NCBI RefSeq assembly: GCF_030160275.1 | Contig: NZ_BSOA01000015.1 | Coordinates: forward strand, 85,935 to 149,934 | Direction: 5' to 3' | Length of the DNA: 64,000 nt | Source of the DNA: Dyella flagellata | GTDB taxonomy: Bacteria > Pseudomonadota > Gammaproteobacteria > Xanthomonadales > Rhodanobacteraceae | Shown: positions 17,407-26,822 of the stretch, piece after piece | Layout: each line of letters opens with the position of its first letter | Position numbering within the stretch: the first letter of the stretch is position 1 | Notes under the pieces: model-generated | What the model was told of the DNA's origin: nothing | Database searches by the model: none | The model's input: only the letters and a program-made list of their open reading frames with translations | Translations under genes and position numbers: made by a program

Positions 17407-18765
17407 CTAGTTGGCATGCCCGCCAAGATTTACGTTGAGGCTTTGCTGCAGGTTGAGCAATTCGGCGGAGTAGGCGGAGTCGAAGGCCATCCGCGGGTCC
17501 TCGTTGTGGACCTGATTGCTCAAGGACTCGGCCTGCCCGGCGCCATAGTCGTATAACGTGCGGGCCATGGCGATACTGGGGCGGTCGGGATTTTGAGTCA
17601 TGTCGTCATACAGCGCCCCAGCCAGATTTTGAACCAGCTGGTCGCCCTCGCCCAGTGGAATCTTGCCGACGATCGGCCCGAGCGGGGTCACGCCGATGAT
17701 CTTGCTGACCATGTCGGTGAAATCTTTCTTGGATGCCGCGTTAGCATTGATCTGCGCGTCGTATTTGGTCAACGCCATGGCTGTTGCACCGGAGACGGCT
17801 GACGTGAAGCGGCCGAGCTGCTGCATGGCACGCTCCTGGTCCTGTGTACTGACCCCAGGTTGCTGGGCACGGTCGATAAAAGTTTGTGCGGCGTTGTTCA
17901 TCTCGGTGCGAATGGCTGGCACAAGGTCACGCGAGCGGTCGAGCCAGATGTCCTTCGCATTCGGATTGAGCACCGTCTGGCTCATGAATTTGGCCAGCAC
18001 ATCGGTGTGCATCGGCGTGCCATCAGCCCCCACGCCCGTGTAGCGATCCACCAGTTCCTGTCCATAACTGGTGAACAAACGGCCTTCGGCGACCAAGGCC
18101 TGGTTGCGCCACTCTGTGGCGGTCGGGGTATCCGGCAGCTTGCTGTATGGATCTTTGTCGCTGAGATTGACCAAGGCCTCGAAAGCCTGGGCGCGTGCGT
18201 CGGGCGTACTCAGGTTGCGCGACATCATGCTGGGATCGGTGGTGAAGAACATCGCCGCACTCGCACGATCCAGCCCGCTGTTGCCATTGCGCGCCCACAG
18301 TTCATCGGCAAGCACCTCACATACCCCATTGGGCTCGCGTGTGCTGGTGCCCCACTGCAGAGTGGCCATGAAACGCTGCCCACCATTTCCCGCTCCATTG
18401 CTATCGGCGATGTGCAGCAGGTCGTCCTTGTTGACGGCACCGTCGCTATAGGCCTGCTGGACGGCATCGGCAATGGTCTGCTGATCAGTCTGCAGCGAGG
18501 CTTGATCGCCCGTTGCAGAGCGCACCGCGTCATTGGCAAAGAAGCGGACCTGCTGTCCATTTTCGCGCGCCAGGGTCTGGATGATCTGGTCGCGCTCGGC
18601 CTGGTTCAGGTTCGGATTGCGCATGAAATTGGCCAGCTGCGACTGGTTGATCGGCACATCCGGGCGGATCATGCGCAACGCCGCATCAACCTTGGTTTGA
18701 TCGACCTGGTTGTCGGTCGGCGAAACGTCGTAGCGGGCAGCGATGGCATCGACGGGAAAGGACAT
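17407..18765 (-). CDS. large Gln/Asn/Asp-rich protein of unknown function
   Basis: A 452-residue protein with no signal peptide and no strong membrane segment, a single Cys, and unusually high Gln, Asn, Asp and Ala. It looks mostly helical (SQLANFMRNPNLNQAERDQI near the N-terminus; MQQLGRFTSAVSGATAMALT near 320). A hydrophobic Gly/Pro-rich stretch (IIGVTPLGPIVGKIPLG) lies near residue 370. GGAGG precedes the ATG well. The composition recalls proteins exported by specialised secretion systems in Xanthomonadales, but there is no visible domain to prove it and no secretion genes nearby. Confidence 0.7.
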   Translation of the reverse strand: MSFPVDAIAARYDVSPTDNQVDQTKVDAALRMIRPDVPINQSQLANFMRNPNLNQAERDQIIQTLARENGQQVRFFANDAVRSATGDQASLQTDQQTIADAVQQAYSDGAVNKDDLLHIADSNGAGNGGQRFMATLQWGTSTREPNGVCEVLADELWARNGNSGLDRASAAMFFTTDPSMMSRNLSTPDARAQAFEALVNLSDKDPYSKLPDTPTATEWRNQALVAEGRLFTSYGQELVDRYTGVGADGTPMHTDVLAKFMSQTVLNPNAKDIWLDRSRDLVPAIRTEMNNAAQTFIDRAQQPGVSTQDQERAMQQLGRFTSAVSGATAMALTKYDAQINANAASKKDFTDMVSKIIGVTPLGPIVGKIPLGEGDQLVQNLAGALYDDMTQNPDRPSIAMARTLYDYGAGQAESLSNQVHNEDPRMAFDSAYSAELLNLQQSLNVNLGGHAN

Positions 18766-18901
18766 GGCGTCAAGACCTCCTTCGACATTAGCGACCGAGA
18801 AGGTAGGCCGACCTAGATGGGAGCGAAACTAGGGCTTTCCCCAGGCTCAGCGAGGATAAGTAGCTCGGGTCGCCGACGTGCCGAAAAAGCGCCCTAGCCA
18901 G

Positions 18902-19702
18902 TCAAAGCGTAGGATACGGTGCCGCATTCAGCAGCATGATGCGCCGTTCGGTAGCGTCCAGTTGGGTTCCATCCTTTCGCCGCAACACATCCTTTCGGGT
19001 AACCAGCAGCTCATCGCTGATGACGACACCGTTTACGAAGGTGGTGTAGCCCTTCCAGTGGGACAACCCGGGGACCACCGCAAATGTTTCCTTCACGCCA
19101 CCATGAGTCAGCTCAACCGTAGCCGGGTCGCTTTCCGAATACGCGCCCGCGGAGTCTCCCTCCCGCATCAGCGTCACGCTGTGGTTGGCCGGATCGATAC
19201 GAACCACGGTGACCGTTTGGGTGCCATCGCTGCCACCAAGCTCCCAGGCTGTCTTGAGGTCGACCTTCCAGCTCGCGCCGGCTGAAATTCGCGCAGGTGC
19301 CACGCCCCACAGAGCTGGGTTGTAGAGCAGTCCGCTGGCTTCAAGATAGGGCTGGCATTTCGTAAGGGCGCCATTGGTGATGGAACAGTAAGTGGCGCCC
19401 AGATCGCGCAGCGCATCCTCATCCTGCCCATGCTGTTGGCCACCATAGCTCCATGCGGACTGGAAGTGCCACTCACCCGGCGAAGCGGAGATCACGCGAT
19501 AGTCTGCCGAACCACCGTTACGACTCAAGCGATCGTCATAGCCCGGCGCACTGATCGAGCGATAGATCGAGAACACATTGCTGTACGTCCGGCCCACCGA
19601 CAACTGGGGCGTAAGGTCATTGCCGCCAGGGGCATTGGTAGCCATGACTGGACTGGCCAAACCCAAGGCCAGCAGGAGTACGCCTGAGGAGTACGACGCC
19701 AT
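18902..19702 (-). CDS. exported protein of unknown function
   Basis: A 266-residue protein with a signal peptide (residues 1-22, ending PVMAT). The mature part has many beta-prone segments, three Trp in WHFQSAWSYGG, ALWGVAP and SWKVDLKTAW, and a Cys pair in TYCSITNGALTKCQPY. It may be a periplasmic or surface beta-barrel or sandwich. ATG at 19702 is chosen; a GTG three codons upstream is possible. Family not recognised. It follows the end of the small coiled-coil gene and repeat copy 5 on the same strand. Confidence 0.65.
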   Translation of the reverse strand: MASYSSGVLLLALGLASPVMATNAPGGNDLTPQLSVGRTYSNVFSIYRSISAPGYDDRLSRNGGSADYRVISASPGEWHFQSAWSYGGQQHGQDEDALRDLGATYCSITNGALTKCQPYLEASGLLYNPALWGVAPARISAGASWKVDLKTAWELGGSDGTQTVTVVRIDPANHSVTLMREGDSAGAYSESDPATVELTHGGVKETFAVVPGLSHWKGYTTFVNGVVISDELLVTRKDVLRRKDGTQLDATERRIMLLNAAPYPTL

Positions 19703-19800
19703 GGTGCCCACCCATTTTGAGGTTACCTTGCCGCCGCAGACGCTAGGGCCGGCATGGATGGAGCGTCATGTGCTTGAAGTCATCAGGATGTTGCTGATCG

Positions 19801-19870
19801 CACGTAGGCTGGGATGATAATCCCAGCTTTCGTGCATGGGCTGAATGCTGGGATTTCATCCCAGCCTACG
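19801..19870. repeat. dispersed two-arm repeat, copy 5
   Basis: Arms CACGTAGGCTGGGATGATAA and GCTGGGATTTCATCCCAGCC with a divergent spacer (TTTCGTGCATGGGCTGAAT). Its last bases CTACG supply the TAG stop codon (reverse strand) of the gene at 19866-20138, so the element has fused with a coding end. Confidence 0.88.
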
Positions 19871-20138
19871 GTTCTGGCGGAGGTGAAGGCGGCTGCAGCT
19901 TCTCCGCCAGTTTCTCAAGCGAGGTGATCTCCTCGTTCAGCTCGTCGTGCAGCTCGCTTTGATGGGTCATCAAGGTCTCGATCGTTCCGCTTTGCTTGAG
20001 CTTCTTCAGCTCACCGTCGAACAGCAACCATTGTGCTGTTAGGGCCTCGACGTTGTTCTTCGCGTAGTGGCGCATCTCTTTGAGCTGCGCGATGGAGTCG
20101 TTGACGTGTTCGAGCGGAGTCTTCGCGTTCTCGGACAT
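19866..20138 (-). CDS. small coiled-coil protein
   Basis: A 90-residue highly charged protein, almost wholly helical with a likely coiled coil over residues 5-82 (NDSIAQLKEMRHYAKNN, ELHDELNEEITSLEKLAEKL), ending in a Pro-rich tail PPSPPPEP. No signal peptide. The stop codon falls inside repeat copy 5, so the Pro tail is immediately next to the repeat and may have been altered by its insertion. Function unknown. Confidence 0.6.
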   Translation of the reverse strand: MSENAKTPLEHVNDSIAQLKEMRHYAKNNVEALTAQWLLFDGELKKLKQSGTIETLMTHQSELHDELNEEITSLEKLAEKLQPPSPPPEP

Positions 20139-20487
20139 GGCGGCATCTCACGTTTCGTCCGCGTTTCAGGATAGTCGCGCAAAGCTGGCTGGAACCGAAA
20201 CGAGGGAACTCATAGGGGATCCATGCCAGCCTCTCCCACTTTCCTGCGCCGGGCGAGCCCAGGCCGCCGGTGCGCCTGGAAAGCCCAGCGTCCGCCCCGA
20301 AGCGACCTTCGGAAGTTGACCGAACCTTGCTCCGGCCGCGACAAGCTCACAAAGTGCCGACAGCCTCTCAACCAACCATCAGGGAGGCCTTTGCGTGTAC
20401 GATTCCTCCACGCCAAGTCAGCCCGATGTGACCTTTGGAGGATCGACAGGGCTCCCAGACAAACGTGAGCCACGGTGATTTGCTTAC
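20139..20487. other. intergenic stretch without a supported gene
   Basis: About 350 bases between divergent genes. Both strands carry short open frames of 66-87 codons with Arg/Pro-rich, non-protein-like translations and no convincing start. It holds the promoters of the coiled-coil gene and of the GH30 gene. I see no repeat, tRNA or hairpin of note. Confidence 0.45.
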
Positions 20488-22032
20488 ATGAATGAGCGCG
20501 GACCGGATTCCTATCGCACTGTCATCGCCTTCATCGCCTTGCTCATCCTGGTAACACTGGTCGCTCTTGACGCGCCGCGCTTCACGCAGCCATTAGCAAA
20601 ACCGAAAGTCGTCCCATCCGCACGGCCGATCTTGCCTACCGTCGAGCTGTGGCTGAGCACGGCGGATCGTCGGCTGAAACTGCAGCGGCAACCCGACATT
20701 GAAATGACTGCCCGCGGCTCGTCGCCCGCCGATATCGTCATCGACGTCCAGAAAAGATTTCAAACTATGGTCGGTTTCGGCGCGGCGATGACCGACTCCT
20801 CGGCGTGGTTGATCCAGCACAAGCTGAATTTCTTCCAGCGCAGGGCCCTGTTGCACGAGCTGTATGGCCCGCCACCCGCTCTTGGCTTCAATATGATGCG
20901 CCTGACCGTTGGCGCTTCGGATTTCTCGCTGAAGCCGTACACCCTGGATGATGTTCCCTTCGGCCAGGTCGACCCGCAACTGCAGCATTTCAATGTCACG
21001 CCGACCGTGCAGGACGTGATACCGACGGTGCGCCAGATCCTTGCCATCAATCCGGGGCTGCGCATCGTCGCCTCGCCATGGAGCGCACCGGCGTGGATGA
21101 AGACCAGCGAGAACCTTATTGGCGGGGAGTTGCTGCCGCAGTACGAAAGTACGTACGCGGACTATCTCGTCAAGTATCTCGACACATATCTGGGTTACGG
21201 TATCCCCATCTTCGCGGTGACCTTACAGAACGAGCCCGGGTTCGTACCCATTACGTATCCGGGCATGGAAGTGCCTGAGGCGACACGGGCGCGCATCGTC
21301 GCGCAATACCTCGGCCCGAAGCTGGCGAGCCGCAAGCAGAAAACCCAGATTTGGGAATGGGACCACAACTGGAGTCAGCCTGAGCAACCATTGAGCATGT
21401 TGGCGACTCCCGATGCCGCGCGTTATATCGATGGCGTTGCTTGGCATTGCTATGAGGGTAGCCAGTACGCCCAAGGCCGTGTCCATCGTGCGTCCCCCCA
21501 AAAAGACACCTACATCACCGAGTGCTCCGGAGGCGATTGGGCATCGAGCGCAAACGGCGAGTTGCTTTGGTTTACCCGAGAGCTGCTGGTCACCGGTATC
21601 AGGCAGTGGGCTCGTGGCGTCGTGTATTGGAACTTGGCACTCGACGAGCAACACGGCCCGCATTTCGGCGGTTGTGATGCCTGCAAGGGCGTCGTCACCA
21701 TCAACTCCCATACAGGTGAGGTAGGCCGCAACGACGAATATTACGCGCTGGCGCACTTCAGCCGATTCGTCTTGCCCGGCGCCGTTCGGGTGGAATCGAC
21801 CATGACCGACAAGGGCTTCAACAACGTGGCATTCCAGAATGCCACTGACGGATCGATCGTACTGGTGATCGTAAACAGCAATGCGTCTGAGCATCCTGTC
21901 TCGATCGCCCAAGGGCAGACTCGCTTCGAATACACGATGCCGCCGCAAAGCGTGGCGACGTTCGTGTGGAACCCGGGCCGCACGGAAGCATGGATGCGGC
22001 GCGCCCTCGATTGGTTCAATAGGAGTCGCTAG
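20488..22032 (+). CDS. glycoside hydrolase family 30 (glucosylceramidase-like)
   Basis: A 514-residue exported glycosidase. A signal anchor or signal peptide covers residues 12-28. The catalytic barrel begins with QTMVGFGAAMTDSSAW near residue 92. The GH30 catalytic pair is visible: acid/base Glu249 in TLQNEPG and nucleophile Glu345 in TYITECSGG. RIVASPWSAPAWMK near 192 is the conserved beta-strand. The C-terminal ~90 residues form the usual side beta-domain. GH30 subfamily 1-like enzymes hydrolyse beta-glucosides or beta-xylosides. A single-gene unit as far as I can see; the ribosome site is weak. Confidence 0.9.
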   Translation: MNERGPDSYRTVIAFIALLILVTLVALDAPRFTQPLAKPKVVPSARPILPTVELWLSTADRRLKLQRQPDIEMTARGSSPADIVIDVQKRFQTMVGFGAAMTDSSAWLIQHKLNFFQRRALLHELYGPPPALGFNMMRLTVGASDFSLKPYTLDDVPFGQVDPQLQHFNVTPTVQDVIPTVRQILAINPGLRIVASPWSAPAWMKTSENLIGGELLPQYESTYADYLVKYLDTYLGYGIPIFAVTLQNEPGFVPITYPGMEVPEATRARIVAQYLGPKLASRKQKTQIWEWDHNWSQPEQPLSMLATPDAARYIDGVAWHCYEGSQYAQGRVHRASPQKDTYITECSGGDWASSANGELLWFTRELLVTGIRQWARGVVYWNLALDEQHGPHFGGCDACKGVVTINSHTGEVGRNDEYYALAHFSRFVLPGAVRVESTMTDKGFNNVAFQNATDGSIVLVIVNSNASEHPVSIAQGQTRFEYTMPPQSVATFVWNPGRTEAWMRRALDWFNRSR

Positions 22033-22182
22033 GGCAAGGGGTTACGCAATCGAGGTGCGCCATAGTCCTCGGGAGCCACGTTGCACTCTCCTGCAGTGAC
22101 CTCCGGCAGGGATGACCAACGCCACTGTGCGCGTACCCGCAGCAACTGCCATACTGCAATCACGTCTATAGGGGAATTAATA

Positions 22183-23130
22183 ATGTTCGTTTCTGGCCAA
22201 AAGGTCGCTTTTGCCATGCCCGTCGGGGTGCCGGCTTGGCAGCGTTGGTTGCTGTATTCGTCGGTCGCCCGGCTGGTGATATTTATCGCTGTGTTCGTGC
22301 CCAGTGTCATGCTGGTAACCAAGGCGCTGCATGCTTTGGGATGGACGCATGGTGCCCCTCCCTTGCAGGCGGGCTTGGGTCAGTTTTTTGGGCGCACGGT
22401 GCCGGAATTGACCGCCTTCTTGCTGTTGACTCGTTTCATCGAGCGTCGCACGCCTACCGAACTGGTGTCGCGCACGATGTTTTCTCGGGCGTTGACCGGG
22501 TTGTTGATAGGCACGCTATTGTTTAGCACCGTCGTGGGCGTGATGTGGCTACTCGGTAGCTACCATGTCACGGGTTTCAATCCGCATGCCAATTGGGTGA
22601 CGGCGCTGCTGATGGTGGGCCTTGGCGCTGGCATTGGCGAGGAGATCCTGTTTCGCGGCGCGCTTTTTCGCATCGTGGAGGAAGGCTTTGGCAGCTGGGC
22701 GGCGTTGATCGTCTCGGCACTGTTCTTTGGCCTGGCGCACATCAGCAACCCGGGCGCCACGCTATGGAGTTCGGCCGCCATCACGATCGAGGCCGGCTTC
22801 CTGTTTGGCCTGCTTTACATGGTCACACGCTCATTGCCGTTGTGTATGGGCCTGCACTGCGCGTGGAATTTCTGCCAGGGTACGGTCTATGGCATTCCCG
22901 TTTCAGGCACGTCGGCAGATGGTTGGCTGGTCTCTACCCGCACCGGTCCCGATTGGCTCACCGGCGGATCGTTCGGCGCCGAGGCATCGGTGATCGCCCT
23001 GTTTACATGCACTACGTTGTCAGTGGTGCTGCTCATCATCGCCCTGAAACGCGGCTGCGTCGTTTCACCTGCCTGGATACGCCGTAAGCAATCCGTGGCG
23101 CAGATCGATTCTTTGGAAGCAGCGGCCTAG
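22183..23130 (+). CDS. CPBP-family intramembrane metalloprotease
   Basis: A 315-residue polytopic membrane protein with about seven to eight hydrophobic segments. The CPBP/Abi catalytic motifs are present: EEILFRGALFR (Glu153, Glu154, Arg158), FFGLAHISN (His186) and a third motif GLHCAWNF. Bacterial members process peptides or act in bacteriocin self-immunity. ATG at 22183 has GGGGAA 9 bases upstream; the frame to 22081 is not preceded by a ribosome site. It follows the GH30 gene by 150 bases on the same strand. The natural substrate is unknown. Confidence 0.88.
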   Translation: MFVSGQKVAFAMPVGVPAWQRWLLYSSVARLVIFIAVFVPSVMLVTKALHALGWTHGAPPLQAGLGQFFGRTVPELTAFLLLTRFIERRTPTELVSRTMFSRALTGLLIGTLLFSTVVGVMWLLGSYHVTGFNPHANWVTALLMVGLGAGIGEEILFRGALFRIVEEGFGSWAALIVSALFFGLAHISNPGATLWSSAAITIEAGFLFGLLYMVTRSLPLCMGLHCAWNFCQGTVYGIPVSGTSADGWLVSTRTGPDWLTGGSFGAEASVIALFTCTTLSVVLLIIALKRGCVVSPAWIRRKQSVAQIDSLEAAA

Positions 23131-23171
23131 CTGCTGAGCACTGTAAGCATGGTCTTTCGGCCGCCTTTAAT

Positions 23172-23209
23172 CGCCCCGTCAATTCAGCAAATGCCAGAAT
23201 GACGGGGCG
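23172..23209. terminator. terminator-like hairpin after CPBP gene
   Basis: CGCCCCGTCA and TGACGGGGCG form a 10-bp stem around an 18-base loop, 42 bases after the CPBP stop. There is no strong U-tract on either strand, so termination is likely but not certain. Confidence 0.5.
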
Positions 23210-23379
23210 TGCTCACGCAGGATTTGTGTGATCGGCCGCACCCTTCGCTTGGCGGCCTGCCATCCCTCCGCCATGGCATGGCATCATCCGCTGCGATCTC
23301 TAGTCCTGAATGACTCAGAGGAACTAGATCGCGCCCAATTCGATGTACCACCTGATAACGAGCCATTGGAGATAATGGT

Positions 23380-25428
23380 ATGCGCAAGGTGACCGCCTTA
23401 GTTGCTTTCTGCCTCAGTGTTCCGTTGCTAGCCAGCGGACAAACACCGACTAGTGATCTGGCCACGCCACCACCCACGGCACAGCGCTTCGCTATCGTGT
23501 CTACTACTGCGAGGCATGGGACCTCCACGCGGTGGGTGGCTTCCGACGGCACCAGGATGGGGCGGGAAAGCTCGCTTTTGCGTGGCCTCGTCAACGAAAC
23601 GGATAGTGCCTCACACACAGGCAGCGACGGCATGTTCGATCGTGTTGTCGTTCGTGGTCGCACATCGTTCGGCGACGCTGCCGAAACATTTGCGATCAAA
23701 AAAGATGTAGCTACATGGAAGAGCGCGGTGGATGCTGGCTCGGCGCCCTATCATTCGCCCGCGGAGTACCTCAGCTATGGCGGCCCGTTTGATTTGCAAG
23801 CCGACTTCATCGAGGCCTTGCTCGCTCGGGCCGACAAATCGTTAGCCATGTTACCTAGCGGCCAGGCTCATGCCGAAGTGCTCGCTAATGCCTTCGTCGG
23901 CAATGGCGCTTCAAAGAAGAAAGTAATCGCCTATGTCATTACGGGTGTCAACAATACGCCCTTCGTGATATGGGCCGATGGAGCGGGCAAGATGTTCGCC
24001 CAAATCGACTCATTGGCGCTGTCTTATATCCTTGAGGGTTACGAAAGCGCGGTTCCGATGCTGCAAAAGGCGCAGACCGATGCATTGGCTTTGCGTTCGC
24101 GCAACATCGCGCAGAAGTTTCTGAAAGAACCCGCCGCACCCATCGCGTTTGTAAAGGTGCGCGCATTCGTCGATGGAAATCGATTCGCCGACGACCAAAC
24201 CGTTGTCGTCGATCATGGACTCATCACAAAGGTCGGTCCGTCCGGCAGCATACCTGTGCCCAAGGGCGCAGACGTCATCGATGGCACTGGGAAAACCTTG
24301 GTGCCCGGCCTGTGGGACGCGCATCAGCACGTAGAAGGCGATTCGACTGGTCCGGTGCTGCTATCGCTGGGCATCACCTCCGTACGCGATCCCGGCAACG
24401 TCAATCCCCTTACGTTATCGCGCGCGGCCAGACGCGCTAAGGGTGAACTGCTGCTTCCGCACGTCTACCCTTCATCGCTGATCGATGGCAAAAGTCCTTA
24501 CACCGCGCAAGTGGGCAGTGTCGCGACGTCCCAAGACCAGGCTCTTGCTCTGGTACGACAAGCGAAGGCCGACGGCTTTGTGGCGATAAAGATCTACGGT
24601 TCGTTCAATCCCGCATGGGTGAGCGCCACGGCTGCCGAGGCACATCGCCTGGGTTTGCATGTGCATGGGCACCTCCCCGTAGGAATGCGCCCCGCACAGG
24701 CTATTGCTGACGGTTACGATGAGCTTACCCACATCTACTACGTGATCATGCAGGCCATGCCGGATTCGGTGACTTCGGCTGCCGGCCTTAAGCGTGTAGA
24801 GGGGCCAGCACGCCTAGCCAAGGATGTTGACCTCAATGCGGAGCCGATGAAATCTCTGATTGCAACGATGGCGCAACGCAAGATCACTGCCGATCCTACG
24901 CTCGCAGTCGTCGAGGCCTTCTACGTCCAGGACAACGGCAATCTTTCGCCTGCATATGCTCCGTTTGCCGGCACATTACCCGCGAGCTTCGAACGTGGCT
25001 TGCGCCAAGGCGGCTTGGCTGTTCCCGCGGGACTCACACGCGCAGACTACCGCGCCAGCTTCGCCAAGTTGCAAAGTCTGGTGGGTGTCCTGCACAAGGC
25101 CGGCGTGCCCATCGTCGCGGGAACGGACGGCTATGGCATGGAACTGGTGCGCGAGCTTGAGCTTTACGTGGGCGCCGGACTCACCACCACCGAAGCGCTT
25201 GAAAGCGCCACCATTGTGCCGGCACACCTGGTTGGCGCCGACAACCGCACCGGCTCCATCGAAGTGGGCAAGGCTGCCGACCTGCTGCTGGTCAACGGCA
25301 ACCCGCAAGTCAACATCGGCGAACTGCGTCAAACCCAACTCGTGATGATGGATGGGGTGCTGATGGATGCCGATGCCTTACGTACGGTAGCTGGGTTTTC
25401 CGGTGTACCGGCGGACAAAGCGCTATAA
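23380..25428 (+). CDS. exported amidohydrolase with long N-terminal extension
   Basis: A 682-residue protein. A signal peptide covers residues 1-20. Residues ~35-250 form an extra domain of unknown type. The amidohydrolase part starts near 255 with a small beta-sandwich (FVDGNRFADDQTVVVDHGLI) and the first metal motif DAHQHVEG (His315, His317). Further ligands are Lys in AIKIYGSF, His in HVHGHLP and ELTHIYY, and Asp in AGTDGYGM. The end GSIEVGKAADLLLVNGNP is typical. Related enzymes are imidazolonepropionase-like or prolidase-like hydrolases. GGAG lies 8 bases before the ATG. It appears monocistronic, ending at a hairpin. Confidence 0.88.
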   Translation: MRKVTALVAFCLSVPLLASGQTPTSDLATPPPTAQRFAIVSTTARHGTSTRWVASDGTRMGRESSLLRGLVNETDSASHTGSDGMFDRVVVRGRTSFGDAAETFAIKKDVATWKSAVDAGSAPYHSPAEYLSYGGPFDLQADFIEALLARADKSLAMLPSGQAHAEVLANAFVGNGASKKKVIAYVITGVNNTPFVIWADGAGKMFAQIDSLALSYILEGYESAVPMLQKAQTDALALRSRNIAQKFLKEPAAPIAFVKVRAFVDGNRFADDQTVVVDHGLITKVGPSGSIPVPKGADVIDGTGKTLVPGLWDAHQHVEGDSTGPVLLSLGITSVRDPGNVNPLTLSRAARRAKGELLLPHVYPSSLIDGKSPYTAQVGSVATSQDQALALVRQAKADGFVAIKIYGSFNPAWVSATAAEAHRLGLHVHGHLPVGMRPAQAIADGYDELTHIYYVIMQAMPDSVTSAAGLKRVEGPARLAKDVDLNAEPMKSLIATMAQRKITADPTLAVVEAFYVQDNGNLSPAYAPFAGTLPASFERGLRQGGLAVPAGLTRADYRASFAKLQSLVGVLHKAGVPIVAGTDGYGMELVRELELYVGAGLTTTEALESATIVPAHLVGADNRTGSIEVGKAADLLLVNGNPQVNIGELRQTQLVMMDGVLMDADALRTVAGFSGVPADKAL

Positions 25429-25436
25429 CGCCATAG

Positions 25437-25473
25437 GGAAGGAGGTTGCTAAATGCTTCAGGCACCTCCTTCC
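25437..25473. terminator. terminator-like hairpin between convergent genes
   Basis: GGAAGGAGGT and ACCTCCTTCC form a 10-bp stem with a 17-base loop just after the amidohydrolase stop. The following bases TGCTCTTG are only moderately U-rich. It may serve both converging transcripts. Confidence 0.55.
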
Positions 25474-25513
25474 TGCTCTTGCGAAAAGTAGTACGCGGCT
25501 CACTCTGATCGAC

Positions 25514-26314
25514 CTATTTGCCAACGCCCCGGAACTTGGGATCGAACGAAAATTCGAGGACGGGTGAGAATACCGATTCAAAGCCTTTATACGGAAGCGG
25601 TTGCGCCCGTAGGACTGCGCCTTCCACAGCACGCCTACTTGTCGTGTCATAAGGGCACGATTGATCCACAGCAGCGCTTACGACCCAGCCACCGGGTCTT
25701 TGGACGACTTTTACGAGACATGGTACCTGGGGCATGAATTCCGGCCGCACGAATTGGCTTCGAACGGCCTGACCAATGGTCTCCACGTATCTGGCAGCCA
25801 GCTCTTTGGCTTTCATCTGCGCCTGAGCTTCGTCCAACTTTTTGAACAGCTCATCTATCTTGGCCTTCTGGCAAGCTTTGAGCGTAGGACCAACGTGGCA
25901 AGGCGTGGATGACGAACTACTCGAATCGGGTACAAAGTTTATGTCTAGCTTAGCCCGAAAGGCAGCTTCGAAACCTTTGTAAGGTAGCGGCGACGAATCC
26001 ATGATCGCCTTGACCATTCGTTGCTTTTCAATGTCGTTATACCGGCAGTATGGAAGAAGCGCTGCCTGCACAACCACACCACCTGGCTTTTGTGTGACTT
26101 CAACCACACACGCACCCACCAAGCCTGGGTCGGGATGCCAATGGGACATGACTTCGTGGGTTATCGCCGCTACATACGCATTTGTGAGCTGATCATGTTG
26201 TGTGATTTCTTGACTCTGCGTGTCCTGAAATGCAAACGCGATCTGCGTAGTAGCCATCTGCAAGACCAGAAAAAATGGCAACGTGATCGCAGTTAGTCGA
26301 CTTATTTTGAACAT
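25514..26314 (-). CDS. exported protein with two TolA C-terminal-like domains
   Basis: A 266-residue protein with an N-terminal signal or anchor (residues 5-29). Two copies of a TolA domain III-like fold follow. Copy 1 (~43-128) contains YVAAITHEVMSHW, VVEVTQKPGGVVV and PLPYKGFEAAF. Copy 2 (~175-262) contains YVETIGQAVRSQF, VKVVQRPGGWVV and PLPYKGFESVF. Each copy keeps a Cys pair (AC..YC; PC..SC) like the disulphide in TolA. A charged helix (KAKIDELFKKLDEAQAQMK) links them. In TolA this domain contacts TolB and Pal. There is no long TolA helical spacer and no tol genes nearby, so it is not the canonical TolA. Confidence 0.7.
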   Translation of the reverse strand: MFKISRLTAITLPFFLVLQMATTQIAFAFQDTQSQEITQHDQLTNAYVAAITHEVMSHWHPDPGLVGACVVEVTQKPGGVVVQAALLPYCRYNDIEKQRMVKAIMDSSPLPYKGFEAAFRAKLDINFVPDSSSSSSTPCHVGPTLKACQKAKIDELFKKLDEAQAQMKAKELAARYVETIGQAVRSQFVRPEFMPQVPCLVKVVQRPGGWVVSAAVDQSCPYDTTSRRAVEGAVLRAQPLPYKGFESVFSPVLEFSFDPKFRGVGK

Positions 26315-26360
26315 GTAAATTCCTGTTTAGCGCTCAATTCACTTCCCGCTCTCCAGGACT

Positions 26361-26822
26361 TCAGGCGTGCATTGCCGAGGGATGAAACACCCAATACAGA
26401 CCGACGAGCACAATGACGGAAACAAGGAGGCAAAGCAGTCCTGCACCCAATACATTCCAATTGGACTTGAAAATGTATCGAGTGGATTCGGCAATCGTCT
26501 GCTTAGAGGCCTGATAGTTCGTGGCAATGTATCGAGCGATAACCACGTAAGCAACAGTCAGTGGCGTGCTTGGAAACTTGCCTGGCAACAGCGGTAAAAC
26601 GATCACAAGAGCCACAATCAGCAGCGCACCGGCAATCAAGCACATTCGCGCAGCGAACTTGTTTCCCAGTGCAGTGAAGTTATGCCGCAGGAAGTAGATA
26701 AGCCCAACCGGACCACCTAAAAACGCGCCCATGGCCGCTTGCATGGGTGAATAGAGAGCGATACTGGCAGACTCCGACCGCTCGAGCGTTGCCGCCGGGG
26801 CGGCGTATGGATTGTGCGACAT
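26361..26822 (-). CDS. membrane protein, unknown function
   Basis: A 153-residue protein starting MSHNPYAAP, a short Pro/Ala-rich cytoplasmic start seen in several small Xanthomonadales membrane proteins, followed by about four hydrophobic segments (near residues 27-43, 58-80, 86-105 and 128-148). GGGGAAAA precedes ATG 26822; the frame to 26906 is unsupported. It lies upstream of the TolA-like gene on the same strand with a 46-base gap, so the two may form an operon. Confidence 0.6.
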   Translation of the reverse strand: MSHNPYAAPAATLERSESASIALYSPMQAAMGAFLGGPVGLIYFLRHNFTALGNKFAARMCLIAGALLIVALVIVLPLLPGKFPSTPLTVAYVVIARYIATNYQASKQTIAESTRYIFKSNWNVLGAGLLCLLVSVIVLVGLYWVFHPSAMHA

